Assembly: GCA_025149285.1 (NCBI GenBank)
Contig: CP102274.1
Location: 3,064,001 to 3,128,000, forward strand
DNA from: Hungatella hathewayi
GTDB lineage: Bacteria > Bacillota > Clostridia > Lachnospirales > Lachnospiraceae
Length of the DNA: 64,000 bases
Reading direction: 5' to 3'
In this document: one piece after another, positions 37,699-46,160 of the stretch
Layout: each line of letters begins with the position of its first letter
Numbering within the stretch: position 1 is the stretch's first letter
Program-made: the position numbers and the translations under genes
Notes under the pieces: model-generated
What the model was told of the DNA's origin: nothing
Database searches by the model: none
The model's input: the letters and a program-made list of their open reading frames with translations, nothing else

Positions 37699-38043
37699 AT
37701 GCCATTTATTAATTCCAGGGTAAATGTGCCGCTTACGGACGGCGAAAAGGAAACGCTGAAGGGTAAGCTGGGACAGGCAATATCACTGATTCCGGGGAAA
37801 TCAGAAAGCTGGCTGATGGTTGGCTTTGAGGACAATTATTCTCTTTATTTTAAGGGGAAGAACGATACGAAACTGGCTTATGTGGAGGTGAAGATTTTCG
37901 GCGGTACTACGGATGAAGCTTACGATAAGCTTACGGCCAGACTGTGTCAGATCTATGAGGAGGTGCTGGGGATTCCTCAGGATAAGATTTATATCAAATA
38001 CGAGGAAGTGGAACACTGGGGCTGGAACGGCGCTAATTTCTAG
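37699..38043 (+). CDS. MIF-like tautomerase
   Basis: A 114-aa protein of the macrophage migration inhibitory factor/phenylpyruvate tautomerase family. Pro2 becomes the N-terminal catalytic base after Met removal (MPFINSRVN). Downstream the family pattern continues with KSESWLMVGFEDN and IYIKYEEVEHWGWNGANF. GAAGGAG precedes ATG 37699; an upstream in-frame ATG would hide the catalytic Pro, which decides the start. It stands alone with no signal peptide. Confidence 0.9.
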   Translation: MPFINSRVNVPLTDGEKETLKGKLGQAISLIPGKSESWLMVGFEDNYSLYFKGKNDTKLAYVEVKIFGGTTDEAYDKLTARLCQIYEEVLGIPQDKIYIKYEEVEHWGWNGANF

Positions 38044-38102
38044 TATCATCAGGAAAGTGGGCATATTCCCACTGACATGAGTCAGACATGGAGGAAAAAC
38101 CT

Positions 38103-38606
38103 ATGGAATTGTGGGATGTTTACGACGAAAACAGGAAACTGACCGGTAAGAAACATGAGCGGGGCGTGCCGCTGGGACCAGGGGAGTACCATATCATAGC
38201 CGATGTCTGGACCGTGAACCAGAGATCGGAGATCCTGCTCACCAGAAGGCACCCGGATAAGCCGTACGGCCTTTTGTGGGAGTGCACCGGAGGATCTGTG
38301 CTGACGGGGGAAAACAGCGTGGAAGGGGCGCTCCGTGAGCTCTCAGAGGAGGTTGGAATCCACGCGTCAAAAGAAGAGCTTCACCTGATCCACTCCATTT
38401 GTTTAAAGGAGCGGTTTGTGGATACGTACATTACCCGCCAGAAGGTGAACCTGGAAGATTTAAAGCTTCAGGCGGAGGAAGTGGTGGATGCGAAGTTTGT
38501 CGTGTTTGATGAGCTGATGGAGATGTGGCGTCAGGGAATCGTGGTTCCGAAATCCAGATTTCTGCTCTATAAAGATAAGATAGAGAGTTTTATCCGGCCG
38601 TCATGA
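38103..38606 (+). CDS. NUDIX hydrolase
   Basis: A 167-aa diphosphatase with the Nudix box GGSVLTGENSVEGALRELSEEVGI at about residues 55-78, split here as GGSVLTGE then RELSEEVGI. The N-terminal pattern (ELWDVYDENRKLTG...HERG) is like IPP-isomerase/YfcD-type Nudix proteins. ATG 38103 is used because GGAGG lies 8 bases upstream; the ATG at 38088 is part of that RBS region. Its end overlaps the convergent tmcAL by six bases. Confidence 0.88.
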   Translation: MELWDVYDENRKLTGKKHERGVPLGPGEYHIIADVWTVNQRSEILLTRRHPDKPYGLLWECTGGSVLTGENSVEGALRELSEEVGIHASKEELHLIHSICLKERFVDTYITRQKVNLEDLKLQAEEVVDAKFVVFDELMEMWRQGIVVPKSRFLLYKDKIESFIRPS

Positions 38607-38620
38607 CTTCATGACGACCG
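38595..38620. terminator. Hairpin spanning two convergent stop codons
   Basis: CGGCCGTCATGA and TCATGACGACCG form a 12-bp stem with one mismatch over the ends of the NUDIX and tmcAL genes. Confidence 0.6.
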
Positions 38621-39860
38621 AATGTGTATATTCATTTTTCAGACGAGTATGATATTTTCCGGAAACGACGGCCTGGTAGAGGTGAGAACAGAACAGATCC
38701 TTCTGAAACATCTCCCACGCCGTTCCTTCCAGGAGACTGCCGGCGTCGGCCGTTTTTGTGATGAGAGGGATCGTCCCTCTTTTTTTGATATCTGAAAGGA
38801 CAGCCGATGCCTTGCGGTTAAAGCCAAGCACACGGGCGTAAGGCGCATAATCTGCGGCGCGGGCGGCCATGATCTCCTGATCCGTGATGCCCAGCAGAAG
38901 ATGAAGAAGGGCACGGCTGATTCTCGTATAGGTGTACTGCCGCGTCTTTAACGCGCTTATCCTGTCTTCAAAAGTAGTGAAGGAGAGAAGGTCCTTCCTG
39001 ATTCTGGCGGCCAGATCTGATGAGACATCGAGATACTGGTCAAAGGGGACCGATGCCGCCGTCATACGTAACAACTCGGCATTCAATAACGTTGAGAAAT
39101 CGTTGGAAAAGACCGGGAAAGCCGTTTCTAGAAAATCCCCGGCAAAGGACGGCATTCCCTGGAGAACAGAATCCGGAAATCCATGGCAGCCGTTTGATTC
39201 CCATGCCTCCATCGCTTTGCGTATCGCAGAGGCGGAACAGAAGCCGTCGGTAAATCCGGTATCGTGGTATCCGCTTCCCTGACGCCGGACGGTGATGGGA
39301 CGGATGGGGCTTTTTCGTCTTACGACAGCCTTGGCGTATTCGATTCCCAGTATATTGTTGGGCGAATTGAGAAGTGCTTCATCAAAATCACCGGTTAAGG
39401 AGAGCGCATGAGCCCGTGCCTGGGGCCAGGTGAAGCCCATTTTCAGATGTTCCTTCAGCGCAGCCGTATAAAGTTCCGGTTCTGAGGCCAGAATAGAAGC
39501 AGCACGGGAAATTTCTTCCATATCACCGCATTCACTTCCGAAACAGACGGAACCGACAACGCCCAGGCGGTCCAGAAGTGCGATCCCGCAGGCCGCGAAG
39601 TCTTCCGCGCTGCTGGTGGCGAAGATGGCCGGCATCTCCAGGACTAAATCGGCGCCGGCCTCTAAGGCCATGGCTGTTCTTGTGTATTTGTCATAGATCG
39701 CCGGGGCGCCCCTCTGGACAAAATCGCCGCTCATGACGGCAATACAGTAATCGGCGCCGGCCAGTTCTTTTGCTTTTTTTATATGCCAGGCATGTCCTTT
39801 GTGGAGCGGATTGTATTCTGCTATGATGCCGACAATGTAAGCATTTTCATTTTTGGTCAT
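38601..39860 (-). CDS. tmcAL: tRNA(Met) cytidine acetate ligase
   Basis: A 419-aa nucleotidyltransferase-fold enzyme that forms N4-acetylcytidine at the wobble base of elongator tRNA-Met from acetate and ATP. The HxGH-like motif is AEYNPLHKGHAWHI, then MSGDFVQRGAPAIYDKYTR. ATG 39860 is preferred: AAAAGGA lies 8 bases upstream. Its acetate need fits the acetate-producing pduL-ackA genes encoded divergently nearby, though no direct link is shown. Confidence 0.92.
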   Translation of the reverse strand: MTKNENAYIVGIIAEYNPLHKGHAWHIKKAKELAGADYCIAVMSGDFVQRGAPAIYDKYTRTAMALEAGADLVLEMPAIFATSSAEDFAACGIALLDRLGVVGSVCFGSECGDMEEISRAASILASEPELYTAALKEHLKMGFTWPQARAHALSLTGDFDEALLNSPNNILGIEYAKAVVRRKSPIRPITVRRQGSGYHDTGFTDGFCSASAIRKAMEAWESNGCHGFPDSVLQGMPSFAGDFLETAFPVFSNDFSTLLNAELLRMTAASVPFDQYLDVSSDLAARIRKDLLSFTTFEDRISALKTRQYTYTRISRALLHLLLGITDQEIMAARAADYAPYARVLGFNRKASAVLSDIKKRGTIPLITKTADAGSLLEGTAWEMFQKDLFCSHLYQAVVSGKYHTRLKNEYTHSVVMKS

Positions 39861-39940
39861 AAATAACGTCCTTTTTTTGCAGTTTTCCACTCTATTATGC
39901 TATTGTTTCATAAAAAATGCAAATTATTTCGAGACAGCAC

Positions 39941-39969
39941 TTGAAAATTTTAATCAAAGCACATAGAAT
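39941..39969 (+). promoter_or_regulatory. Promoter for pduL-ackA
   Basis: TTGAAA at 39941, a 17-base spacer and TAGAAT at 39964, 59 bases before the pduL ATG. Confidence 0.65.
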
Positions 39970-40027
39970 AGAATCAGAATTGTAATATTCATTCATATTA
40001 TTAAAAAGAACAGGAGAGAATACAGGT

Positions 40028-40597
40028 ATGAAATTCTTGGTAGAAACTTCAGCGCGTCATGTGCATTTAACTCAGGAGCATCTTGAGATTTTATTTGGTA
40101 AGGGATATGAACTCACAAGAAAGAAAGATTTATCCCAGCCGGGACAGTATGCATGTGAAGAGAGAGTTACCATTGTAGGCTCCAAAAAGGAATTAGCAGG
40201 AGTATCCATACTGGGACCGGTCAGAAAAGCGACTCAGGTAGAGCTTTCCTTAACAGATGCGCGTGCGATTGGCGTAGCTGCACCGATCAGAGAATCCGGA
40301 GACGTGGCGGGAAGCGGAGCATGTAAGATCGTCGGACCATGCGGAGAGATTGAGATCACAGAGGGCGTAATCGCTGCAAAGCGTCATATCCATGCTACCA
40401 GCGCAGACGCGGAGGCACTGGGCGTAAAGAACGGTGAGATCGTTTCCGTTAAGGTTGATACAGACGGAAGAAGTCTTGTATTCGGCGATGTAGTGGTTCG
40501 CGTAAGCGACAGCTATGCGCTGGCGATGCATATCGACACGGATGAATCCAATGCCGCTGCCTGTGGCAGAGAACAGTACGGCGAAATTGTAAAATAA
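40028..40597 (+). CDS. pduL: Phosphate propanoyl/acetyltransferase, PduL type
   Basis: A 189-aa metal-dependent phosphotransacylase converting acyl-CoA and phosphate to acyl-phosphate and CoA. The His-rich metal motif SARHVHLT lies at the N-terminus and AKRHIHAT in the second repeat. No encapsulation peptide is evident, so it is probably a free cytosolic enzyme. It replaces the usual Pta and sits 21 bp before ackA, giving acetyl-CoA to acetate with ATP yield. RBS AGGAGAG. Confidence 0.92.
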   Translation: MKFLVETSARHVHLTQEHLEILFGKGYELTRKKDLSQPGQYACEERVTIVGSKKELAGVSILGPVRKATQVELSLTDARAIGVAAPIRESGDVAGSGACKIVGPCGEIEITEGVIAAKRHIHATSADAEALGVKNGEIVSVKVDTDGRSLVFGDVVVRVSDSYALAMHIDTDESNAAACGREQYGEIVK

Positions 40598-40618
40598 TAA
40601 AAGGAGAAATACTGTAAA

Positions 40619-41815
40619 ATGAAGATTTTAGTTATCAACTGTGGAAGTTCTTCCTTAAAATATCAGTTAATTGATATGGAGAACGAAGAGGTTTTAGCAA
40701 AAGGATTGTGTGAACGAATCGGTATTGAGGGTTCCAATTTATCCCACAAGGCAGCAGGAAAAGAAGAACTGGAAGTTAAGAAAGAGATGCCGAATCACAC
40801 GGTAGCGATCAAGATGGTCATGGATGCTCTGGTAGATCCGGAATATGGCGTGATCAAGGATACCAGCGAAATCTCAGCAGTGGGACACCGCGTTCTGCAC
40901 GCAGGAACGGTCTACAGTGACTCCATCGTCGTTAATGAGGACGTAAAGAAAGTAATCCGCGACTGCTTCGACTTAGGACCGCTTCACAATCCGGCAAACT
41001 TAATGGGAATTGAAGCGTGTGAGGAAGCGATGCCGGGAACACCGAACGTAGCCGTATTTGATACTGCATTCGGCATGAAGATGCCGGAGAAGGCAAGCTT
41101 ATATGCGATTCCTTATGAGTATTATGAGAAATACAGCATCCGCCGTTACGGCTTCCACGGGACAAGCCACAGCTACGTATCCAAAGAAGCAATCAAGTAC
41201 TGTGAGTTAGATCCTGAGAAGGCAAAAGTTATCGTCTGCCACCTGGGAAACGGCGCCAGCGTATCCGCTTCCATCGGCGGCAAGTGTGTTGACACCAGCA
41301 TGGGATTAACACCGTTGGAAGGCCTCATCATGGGTACCAGAAGCGGTGATATCGATCCTGCGGTAGTACAGTTTATCTGTAATAAAGAAGGCAAGGATGT
41401 CAACGAAGTGCTGAATATCCTGAATAAGAAATCCGGTATTCTCGGAATGTCCGGCGGCGTATCCAGCGATTTCAGAGACGTTCAGAAGGCACAGGGGGAA
41501 GGCAACCACAAAGCGGATGTTGCAATCCAGGCATTCATCTACCGTGTGGCCAAATATATCGGTGCTTACGTAGCCGCCATGAACGGCGTTGACGCTATCG
41601 TCTTCACGGCCGGCGTTGGTGAGAATGACAAACCGATCAGAGGCGCTGTATGCGAATATTTAGGATATCTCGGTATTGAGATTGATCCGGAGATCAACAA
41701 GGCAAGAGGCAAGAGAGTGACCATTTCCACTCCGGAATCCAAGGTTAAAGTATGTGTAATCCCGACCAACGAGGAGCTGTCCATCGCCAGAGAAACCTTA
41801 GCTCTTGTGAAATAA
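40619..41815 (+). CDS. ackA: Acetate kinase
   Basis: A 398-aa enzyme making ATP and acetate from acetyl-phosphate. Signature motifs are VINCGSSSLKYQL (N-terminal), FDTAFGMKMP (catalytic Asp), GFHGTSHSYVS, CHLGNGASVSA and FTAGVGEND. The length is as usual. It is the second gene of the pduL-ackA operon; AAAAGGAG precedes it. Codon use is biased to common codons, consistent with high expression. Confidence 0.97.
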   Translation: MKILVINCGSSSLKYQLIDMENEEVLAKGLCERIGIEGSNLSHKAAGKEELEVKKEMPNHTVAIKMVMDALVDPEYGVIKDTSEISAVGHRVLHAGTVYSDSIVVNEDVKKVIRDCFDLGPLHNPANLMGIEACEEAMPGTPNVAVFDTAFGMKMPEKASLYAIPYEYYEKYSIRRYGFHGTSHSYVSKEAIKYCELDPEKAKVIVCHLGNGASVSASIGGKCVDTSMGLTPLEGLIMGTRSGDIDPAVVQFICNKEGKDVNEVLNILNKKSGILGMSGGVSSDFRDVQKAQGEGNHKADVAIQAFIYRVAKYIGAYVAAMNGVDAIVFTAGVGENDKPIRGAVCEYLGYLGIEIDPEINKARGKRVTISTPESKVKVCVIPTNEELSIARETLALVK

Positions 41816-41843
41816 CTGGTTGTGTAATATTGGAAATATTTTG

Positions 41844-41872
41844 TTGACAAATGATGCGCGCCTGTGTATAAT
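41844..41872 (+). promoter_or_regulatory. Consensus promoter for DUF177-rpmF
   Basis: TTGACA at 41844, a 17-base spacer and TATAAT at 41867: both hexamers match sigma-A consensus exactly. Confidence 0.9.
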
Positions 41873-41901
41873 AGCATAGGTGCGTATTAATGGAGATTAA
41901 T

Positions 41902-42429
41902 ATGCTTATTAATTTGTCAGAGTTGTTTACCCTGGAAGGGAAAGAGAAAACTTATACACCTGATATTGAAATGGACATCTATCATGGTCCTGGCGGCGAT
42001 TATGAGATTGTCTCCAAGGAACCGGTGGTTCTGCGAATTATGAATCTGGGCAACAGGAAACTGGAAGCGGAAGGGAAGGCTATGCTTACTCTGAGAATTC
42101 CGTGTGACCGCTGCCTCGATCCGGTGGAGGTACCGTTGGAATTTGATATAGTCCGTACCCTGGATTTGAATGAATCTGAGGAGGAGCGTGTAGAAGAGCT
42201 CGATGAACAACCGTATTTAAAAGGTTATAATCTGGATGTAGACCAGTTGGTTTGTGATGAACTCATACTGAATCTGCCTATGAAGGTTCTCTGCAGTGAA
42301 AGCTGTAAGGGGATTTGTAATAGATGTGGAACAAATCTCAATCATGAGACTTGCGACTGCGACAAAAGGTCCATGGACCCCAGAATGGCAGTCATCCAGG
42401 ATATTTTTAAACAGTTTAAGGAGGTGTAA
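41902..42429 (+). CDS. DUF177 (YceD-like) protein
   Basis: A 175-aa protein of the YceD/DUF177 family, linked to 23S rRNA accumulation in other bacteria. It starts MLINLSELFTLEGKEKTY and has a C-terminal CxxxC...CxxC cluster (CSESCKGICNRCGTNLNHETC), a likely zinc site. ATG 41902 is chosen because GGAGAT precedes it. rpmF begins two bases after its stop, the usual operon partner. Confidence 0.93.
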   Translation: MLINLSELFTLEGKEKTYTPDIEMDIYHGPGGDYEIVSKEPVVLRIMNLGNRKLEAEGKAMLTLRIPCDRCLDPVEVPLEFDIVRTLDLNESEEERVEELDEQPYLKGYNLDVDQLVCDELILNLPMKVLCSESCKGICNRCGTNLNHETCDCDKRSMDPRMAVIQDIFKQFKEV

Positions 42430-42431
42430 CC

Positions 42432-42611
42432 ATGTCTATCTGTCCAAAGAACAAATCTTCTAAAGCTAGAAGAGATAAACGTAGAGCAAACTGGAAGATG
42501 AGTGCTCCGAACTTAGTTAAGTGCAGCAAGTGCGGCGAACTTATGATGCCTCACAGAGTTTGCAAGGCTTGCGGTTCTTATAACAAGAGAGAAATCGTCA
42601 GCGTTGACTAA
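42432..42611 (+). CDS. rpmF: 50S ribosomal protein L32
   Basis: A 59-aa ribosomal protein, beginning MSICPKNKSSKARRDKRRAN. The zinc ribbon is intact: CSKCG (Cys31, Cys34) and CKACG (Cys44, Cys47), the C+ form. Start ATG 42432, with GGAGGTG upstream; only two bases separate it from DUF177. A T-rich terminator follows. Its small size means length filters easily miss it. Confidence 0.96.
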   Translation: MSICPKNKSSKARRDKRRANWKMSAPNLVKCSKCGELMMPHRVCKACGSYNKREIVSVD

Positions 42612-42654
42612 TCTCGGTAAGTACCACAAAACGGCCCTGAAAGCGGCATAAAAT

Positions 42655-42692
42655 CAAGGTTCTTCATTTTTGGAGGAACCTTGTTTTTTTGC
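42655..42692 (+). terminator. Terminator after rpmF
   Basis: CAAGGTTCTTC and GGAGGAACCTTG pair around a short loop, followed by TTTTTTT. Confidence 0.9.
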
Positions 42693-43055
42693 TTTTTTTC
42701 GCCTTTTGGCGAAAAGGCGAAAATTTTCCGACAGTTGGACTGCGTCTTAAGCAATGAATGGGGAAATAGTTCCAGCTGCTTCAGTCCGATTTCGCTGATA
42801 GACTGCTAAAAAGATAAGATTTAGCAGCACTAGCTAATTTTTTCTATAAGTGCCTGCAAAGGCGCATGAATGCTTCACATGTGGAGTGCCTGACAAGGCA
42901 GTGCAAGCAGCTCTTGATGTTTTTGCGGAGGTAAAAAAGTAGCAAGCAGTATTTCGGGTGTACCGCGAAATACTGCTTGTCACTTTTGAAAACAACTATA
43001 GCGTAGGATACCTTAATAGAATAAAGCCTAGCTAAGCCAATCCGAAAGTGAAAAT
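42693..43055. other. Gene-less stretch with hairpins
   Basis: Contains a hairpin near 42697-42724 (CGCCTTTT/AAAAGGCG) and a perfect 13-bp stem AAGCAGTATTTCG/CGAAATACTGCTT at 42944-42978. A short frame before it reads CFTCGVPDKAVQAALDVFAEVKK in two parts, CFTCGVPDKAV then QAALDVFAEVKK, which may be the tail of a lost gene. No intact gene seen. Confidence 0.5.
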
Positions 43056-43517
43056 TCAACGATTCTTTTTCTTCCTGTTTTTCCAGACAACTGCCAGAAT
43101 ATCTTTGAGAACAAGAAAAGAGTCCAGATCGTCATATCCGTAATTCTTTTCCAAGTCGCTTAGTAATTTACACAGCTCTGAAGCATAATAAGATACTTCA
43201 ACTTCGCTTTGATATTGGATAAGTATTGGATATTTTTTACTCCATACATTTGTCCAGTCAATTTTGTTGGATATCTCGTCGCTCGTTCTCTCGATGACTT
43301 CTTGTATCTCCTATATATCGACGTCAAATTCAATCAGTTCATCTAATGTTAAACCATACAAAACTGCAAGTTTTTTTGACTGCTGGATATCAGGTAAAGT
43401 TTCATCTGTTTCCCACTTTGAAATGGTTTGTCTGCTTACCCCTAATTTTTCAGCGACCACTTCCTGTGATAATCCTTTGCCCTTTCTTGCATTAAATAAA
43501 TTATTTCCTAAACTCAT
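43056..43517 (-). pseudogene. XRE-type regulator interrupted by an in-frame TAG
   Basis: The first 68 codons (43517-43314) encode an HTH protein (LSQEVVAEKLGVSRQTISKW) ending DELIEFDVDI. The TAG at 43311-43313 is followed in the same frame by 84 clean codons (EIQEVIERTSDEISNKID through VWKNRKKKNR) ending at TGA 43056. The joined 153-residue product looks like a whole two-domain regulator. Either the gene is inactivated, a short HTH is made, or the amber is read through. Confidence 0.75.
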
Positions 43518-44033
43518 GACCTATCCTCCTCTATGTTTTGGTAGTTTTAATTTTAGTGTTTTTATTTGAGAAGTTCTACCAATATCATAGTACAGTTTTG
43601 CGCGTTTTATTAACAGCTTCAAATTGATCAAGTACGTCTTCTCCGTCAAAAGCAAACAAACACAACTTAACTATTCCCATTCTAATATCAGCGTGTGGGA
43701 AAGTCAAACAGCTCATTTCGTATCATAACTTTATGTTACTTTATAGTTTTTTGGTCATCTGGACCCCAATCGGTCACTATTTTATCGTTTTACATATAGG
43801 TTCATTCTACAAGAAGCCCAGTAACCATACGCTCTCCAGTTTATAGAGAAGCTGTAATCGGTGGGGAAAATAACTGTTTTTTATGAATAAGAGGAATATC
43901 CCAGACATTAAAAATGCCAGCAATGATTCGCTGGCGTTTTGCTTTAATGAAAGAAAATCAAGAAGTTTTTAATCAATGGAAGGACATCGGTCGTTATTAT
44001 ATATATAGGCCGACAGGGGAAGGAGTTGGAAGC
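43518..44033. other. Low-coding stretch; one short unrecognised ORF
   Basis: AT-rich. The minus strand 43716-43585 can encode 43 residues (MSCLTFPHADIRMGIVKL...KTRKTVL) with no ribosome site; this may be a gene remnant. Nothing else is convincing. Confidence 0.4.
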
Positions 44034-44552
44034 GTGCTAAGCGACGACGAATTAGTGGAACAGATACAGGATGGAGATGAAAATGCGGCGGAAGAACTGA
44101 TAAAACGCTATTATACATCTATTTTGCGTTATTGTAAGTGGCATTGCTCCAACCTGGAGAGGGCGGAAGATCTCACACAGGAAACATTCCTTAAGCTGTT
44201 TAAAAACATTTATAGGTATAAAGGAAAGAAAAAATTCAAGGCCTACTTATATACCATTGCGAACCATTTATGTATTGATGAGAGCCGAAAGCTCCAGGCC
44301 TATTCCTTAGAAGACGATGAAACAATCTTGAATGAATGTGAGGAAATTCTCCGGGTTGAGGATCGGGAAGAGATAAAATATCTTTTAAATGCGTTATCGT
44401 TGGAACAAAGGGAAACCGTGATTCTGCGTTTTGGAGAACAGCTCAGCTTTGAGGAAATTGCAAAGGTTATGGGATGTAATATGAGAACCGCGCAAAGCCG
44501 GGTTCGGAACGCATTAAAAGCGATGAGAAAGGAGCAGCAAGATGGAAGATAA
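44034..44552 (+). CDS. ECF-type RNA polymerase sigma factor
   Basis: A 172-aa sigma-70 family protein with region 2 (HCSNLERAEDLTQETFLKLF) and region 4 (LSFEEIAKVMGCNMRTAQSRVRNAL); it lacks regions 1 and 3, as ECF factors do. GTG 44034 is chosen because GGAAGGAG lies 9 bases upstream; the frame is open further upstream but without RBS. Its last 11 bases overlap the next gene, so it is coupled to a six-helix membrane protein and an ABC exporter. It probably drives its own operon. Confidence 0.88.
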   Translation: MLSDDELVEQIQDGDENAAEELIKRYYTSILRYCKWHCSNLERAEDLTQETFLKLFKNIYRYKGKKKFKAYLYTIANHLCIDESRKLQAYSLEDDETILNECEEILRVEDREEIKYLLNALSLEQRETVILRFGEQLSFEEIAKVMGCNMRTAQSRVRNALKAMRKEQQDGR

Positions 44553-45300
44553 AGTTTTGAAAGCTCATTTGCAGCATGCTTTAAGGCAGGAAGTACAGCC
44601 GGAAAGATTAGAAGAAACAATCAATTCCTGTATCGAGGTTATGCGTAAGCAGAAATTTACGGCAGAAGCAAGGACGGGGTTTTGGGGCTATCTGTTAGAC
44701 GTATTTCGATTTGAGGGGATTCCGATACTGGGACTGCAGGCAATAACGTTACTCCTTGTATGCCTGGCAATTTCCAATCTGTCGGATATTCCAAAATATA
44801 TTCCACTTTTTATCCCGTTATTTGTTTTGGCTATCATGCCGGTAATCTTTAAAAGCCAATATTATGGAATGAGTGAGATGGAAGCAGTAACGAGAGCATC
44901 CGGCGCTCAGATCATGCTGGCGAAGCTGATCCTGTCCGGGGCAGCCAACCTAGTATGCATCACGATACTTTTATTTATGGAGACTTATCAGCAGAATTCC
45001 TGCAAAGGAATCGGACAAATGATTCTATACTGCCTGGTTCCCTATCTGGTGTGTATGGTTGGCCTGCTGCGCGTCATCCGCATGCGAAAGAAAGAGGGCT
45101 TACCGGTTTGTGTATTTATCATGCTCGGTTCCTGTGTCTTCTGGGGCTTGTCGGCCAATGCACTGCCATGGTTATACGAGGCGACGGCAACCGGTTTGTG
45201 GCTTATCATGTTTGTGGTTTTTTCTGCATTCTTTCTCCAGGAAATCCGCTATATTGCAGCTATAAGAAAGGAAGGGAAGATGTATGGAATTATCGCTTGA
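44542..45300 (+). CDS. Six-helix membrane protein coupled to the ECF sigma factor
   Basis: A 252-aa protein. The first 60 residues are soluble and charged (HALRQEVQPERLEETINSC); about six hydrophobic helices follow from ILGLQAITLLLVCLAIS to the C-terminus. There is no zinc-finger motif, but position and topology suggest an anti-sigma factor that holds the sigma factor at the membrane. It overlaps both neighbours (11 and 17 bp). A decayed paralogue of its middle part is at 58346. Function inferred from position. Confidence 0.78.
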   Translation: MEDKVLKAHLQHALRQEVQPERLEETINSCIEVMRKQKFTAEARTGFWGYLLDVFRFEGIPILGLQAITLLLVCLAISNLSDIPKYIPLFIPLFVLAIMPVIFKSQYYGMSEMEAVTRASGAQIMLAKLILSGAANLVCITILLFMETYQQNSCKGIGQMILYCLVPYLVCMVGLLRVIRMRKKEGLPVCVFIMLGSCVFWGLSANALPWLYEATATGLWLIMFVVFSAFFLQEIRYIAAIRKEGKMYGIIA

Positions 45301-46159
45301 CCGTTTAACAAAACAGTATGGCAGGAAAATAGCGGTTGATTGTGTCAGCACAGTGTTAAAGCCTGGGGTATATGGCCTTTTGGGAGCGAACGGCGCAGGC
45401 AAGACTACCTTACTCCGCATGCTGTGCGCCGTTTTAGAACCGACCTCCGGGGAGGTGCTGTTTAATGAAACAGAAGTGGTTTCCATGGGTGCTGATTACC
45501 GGAATATCATAGGTTATCTGCCGCAGGATTTCGGATATTATCCGGGTTACACCGCGATGGAATTTTTGATGTATATTGCGGCGCTCAAGGGGATACCAAA
45601 GCGCATGGCTAAGAGGCGTGCGGCGGAGCTTTTGGAGGTGGTCGGCTTGAGCCAGGAGGCAGGAAAGAAAATCAAAACTTTTTCAGGCGGCATGAAGCAG
45701 CGGGTTGGGATTGCACAGGCATTACTCAATAACCCGAAAATTGTGATTTTGGATGAGCCGACGGCCGGGCTGGACCCGAAGGAGCGCGTCCGATTCCGCA
45801 ATCTGCTTTCCGATTATGCAGAAGATAAAATCGTAATCCTTTCGACCCATATCGTGTCAGACATCGAAGCAATTGCAGATGAAGTGCTGCTGATAAAGAA
45901 AGGAAGATTTGTAATGCAGGGAACCGTTCCGGAACTGACCCGCAGAGCTGACGGAAAAGTGTGGGAACTTTCTGTTTCCCAGGAAGAGGCCAGGAGATGG
46001 CAGGAAAAAGCAACCGTGGCTAATTTACGGCATGAAGAAAACAGAATCGTGCTGCGTATTGTTTCCGACGATCGGCCTGGCGACAATGCCGTACCATGCG
46101 AAGCAGCATTAGAAGATATTTACCTGTATTATTTTCAGACGGAGGAGGGGGATCGGTAA
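45284..46159 (+). CDS. ABC transporter ATP-binding protein
   Basis: A 291-aa exporter ATPase. Walker A GANGAGKTT, Q-loop YLPQDFGYYPGYTA, signature FSGGMKQRVGIAQAL, Walker B IVILDEPTAGLDP and H-loop STHIVSD are all intact. The C-terminal 80 residues extend beyond the nucleotide-binding domain, as in BcrA/CcmA-type exporters. It overlaps the upstream membrane protein by 17 bp and lies one base before the permease. Confidence 0.93.
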   Translation: MELSLDRLTKQYGRKIAVDCVSTVLKPGVYGLLGANGAGKTTLLRMLCAVLEPTSGEVLFNETEVVSMGADYRNIIGYLPQDFGYYPGYTAMEFLMYIAALKGIPKRMAKRRAAELLEVVGLSQEAGKKIKTFSGGMKQRVGIAQALLNNPKIVILDEPTAGLDPKERVRFRNLLSDYAEDKIVILSTHIVSDIEAIADEVLLIKKGRFVMQGTVPELTRRADGKVWELSVSQEEARRWQEKATVANLRHEENRIVLRIVSDDRPGDNAVPCEAALEDIYLYYFQTEEGDR

Positions 46160-46160
46160 T

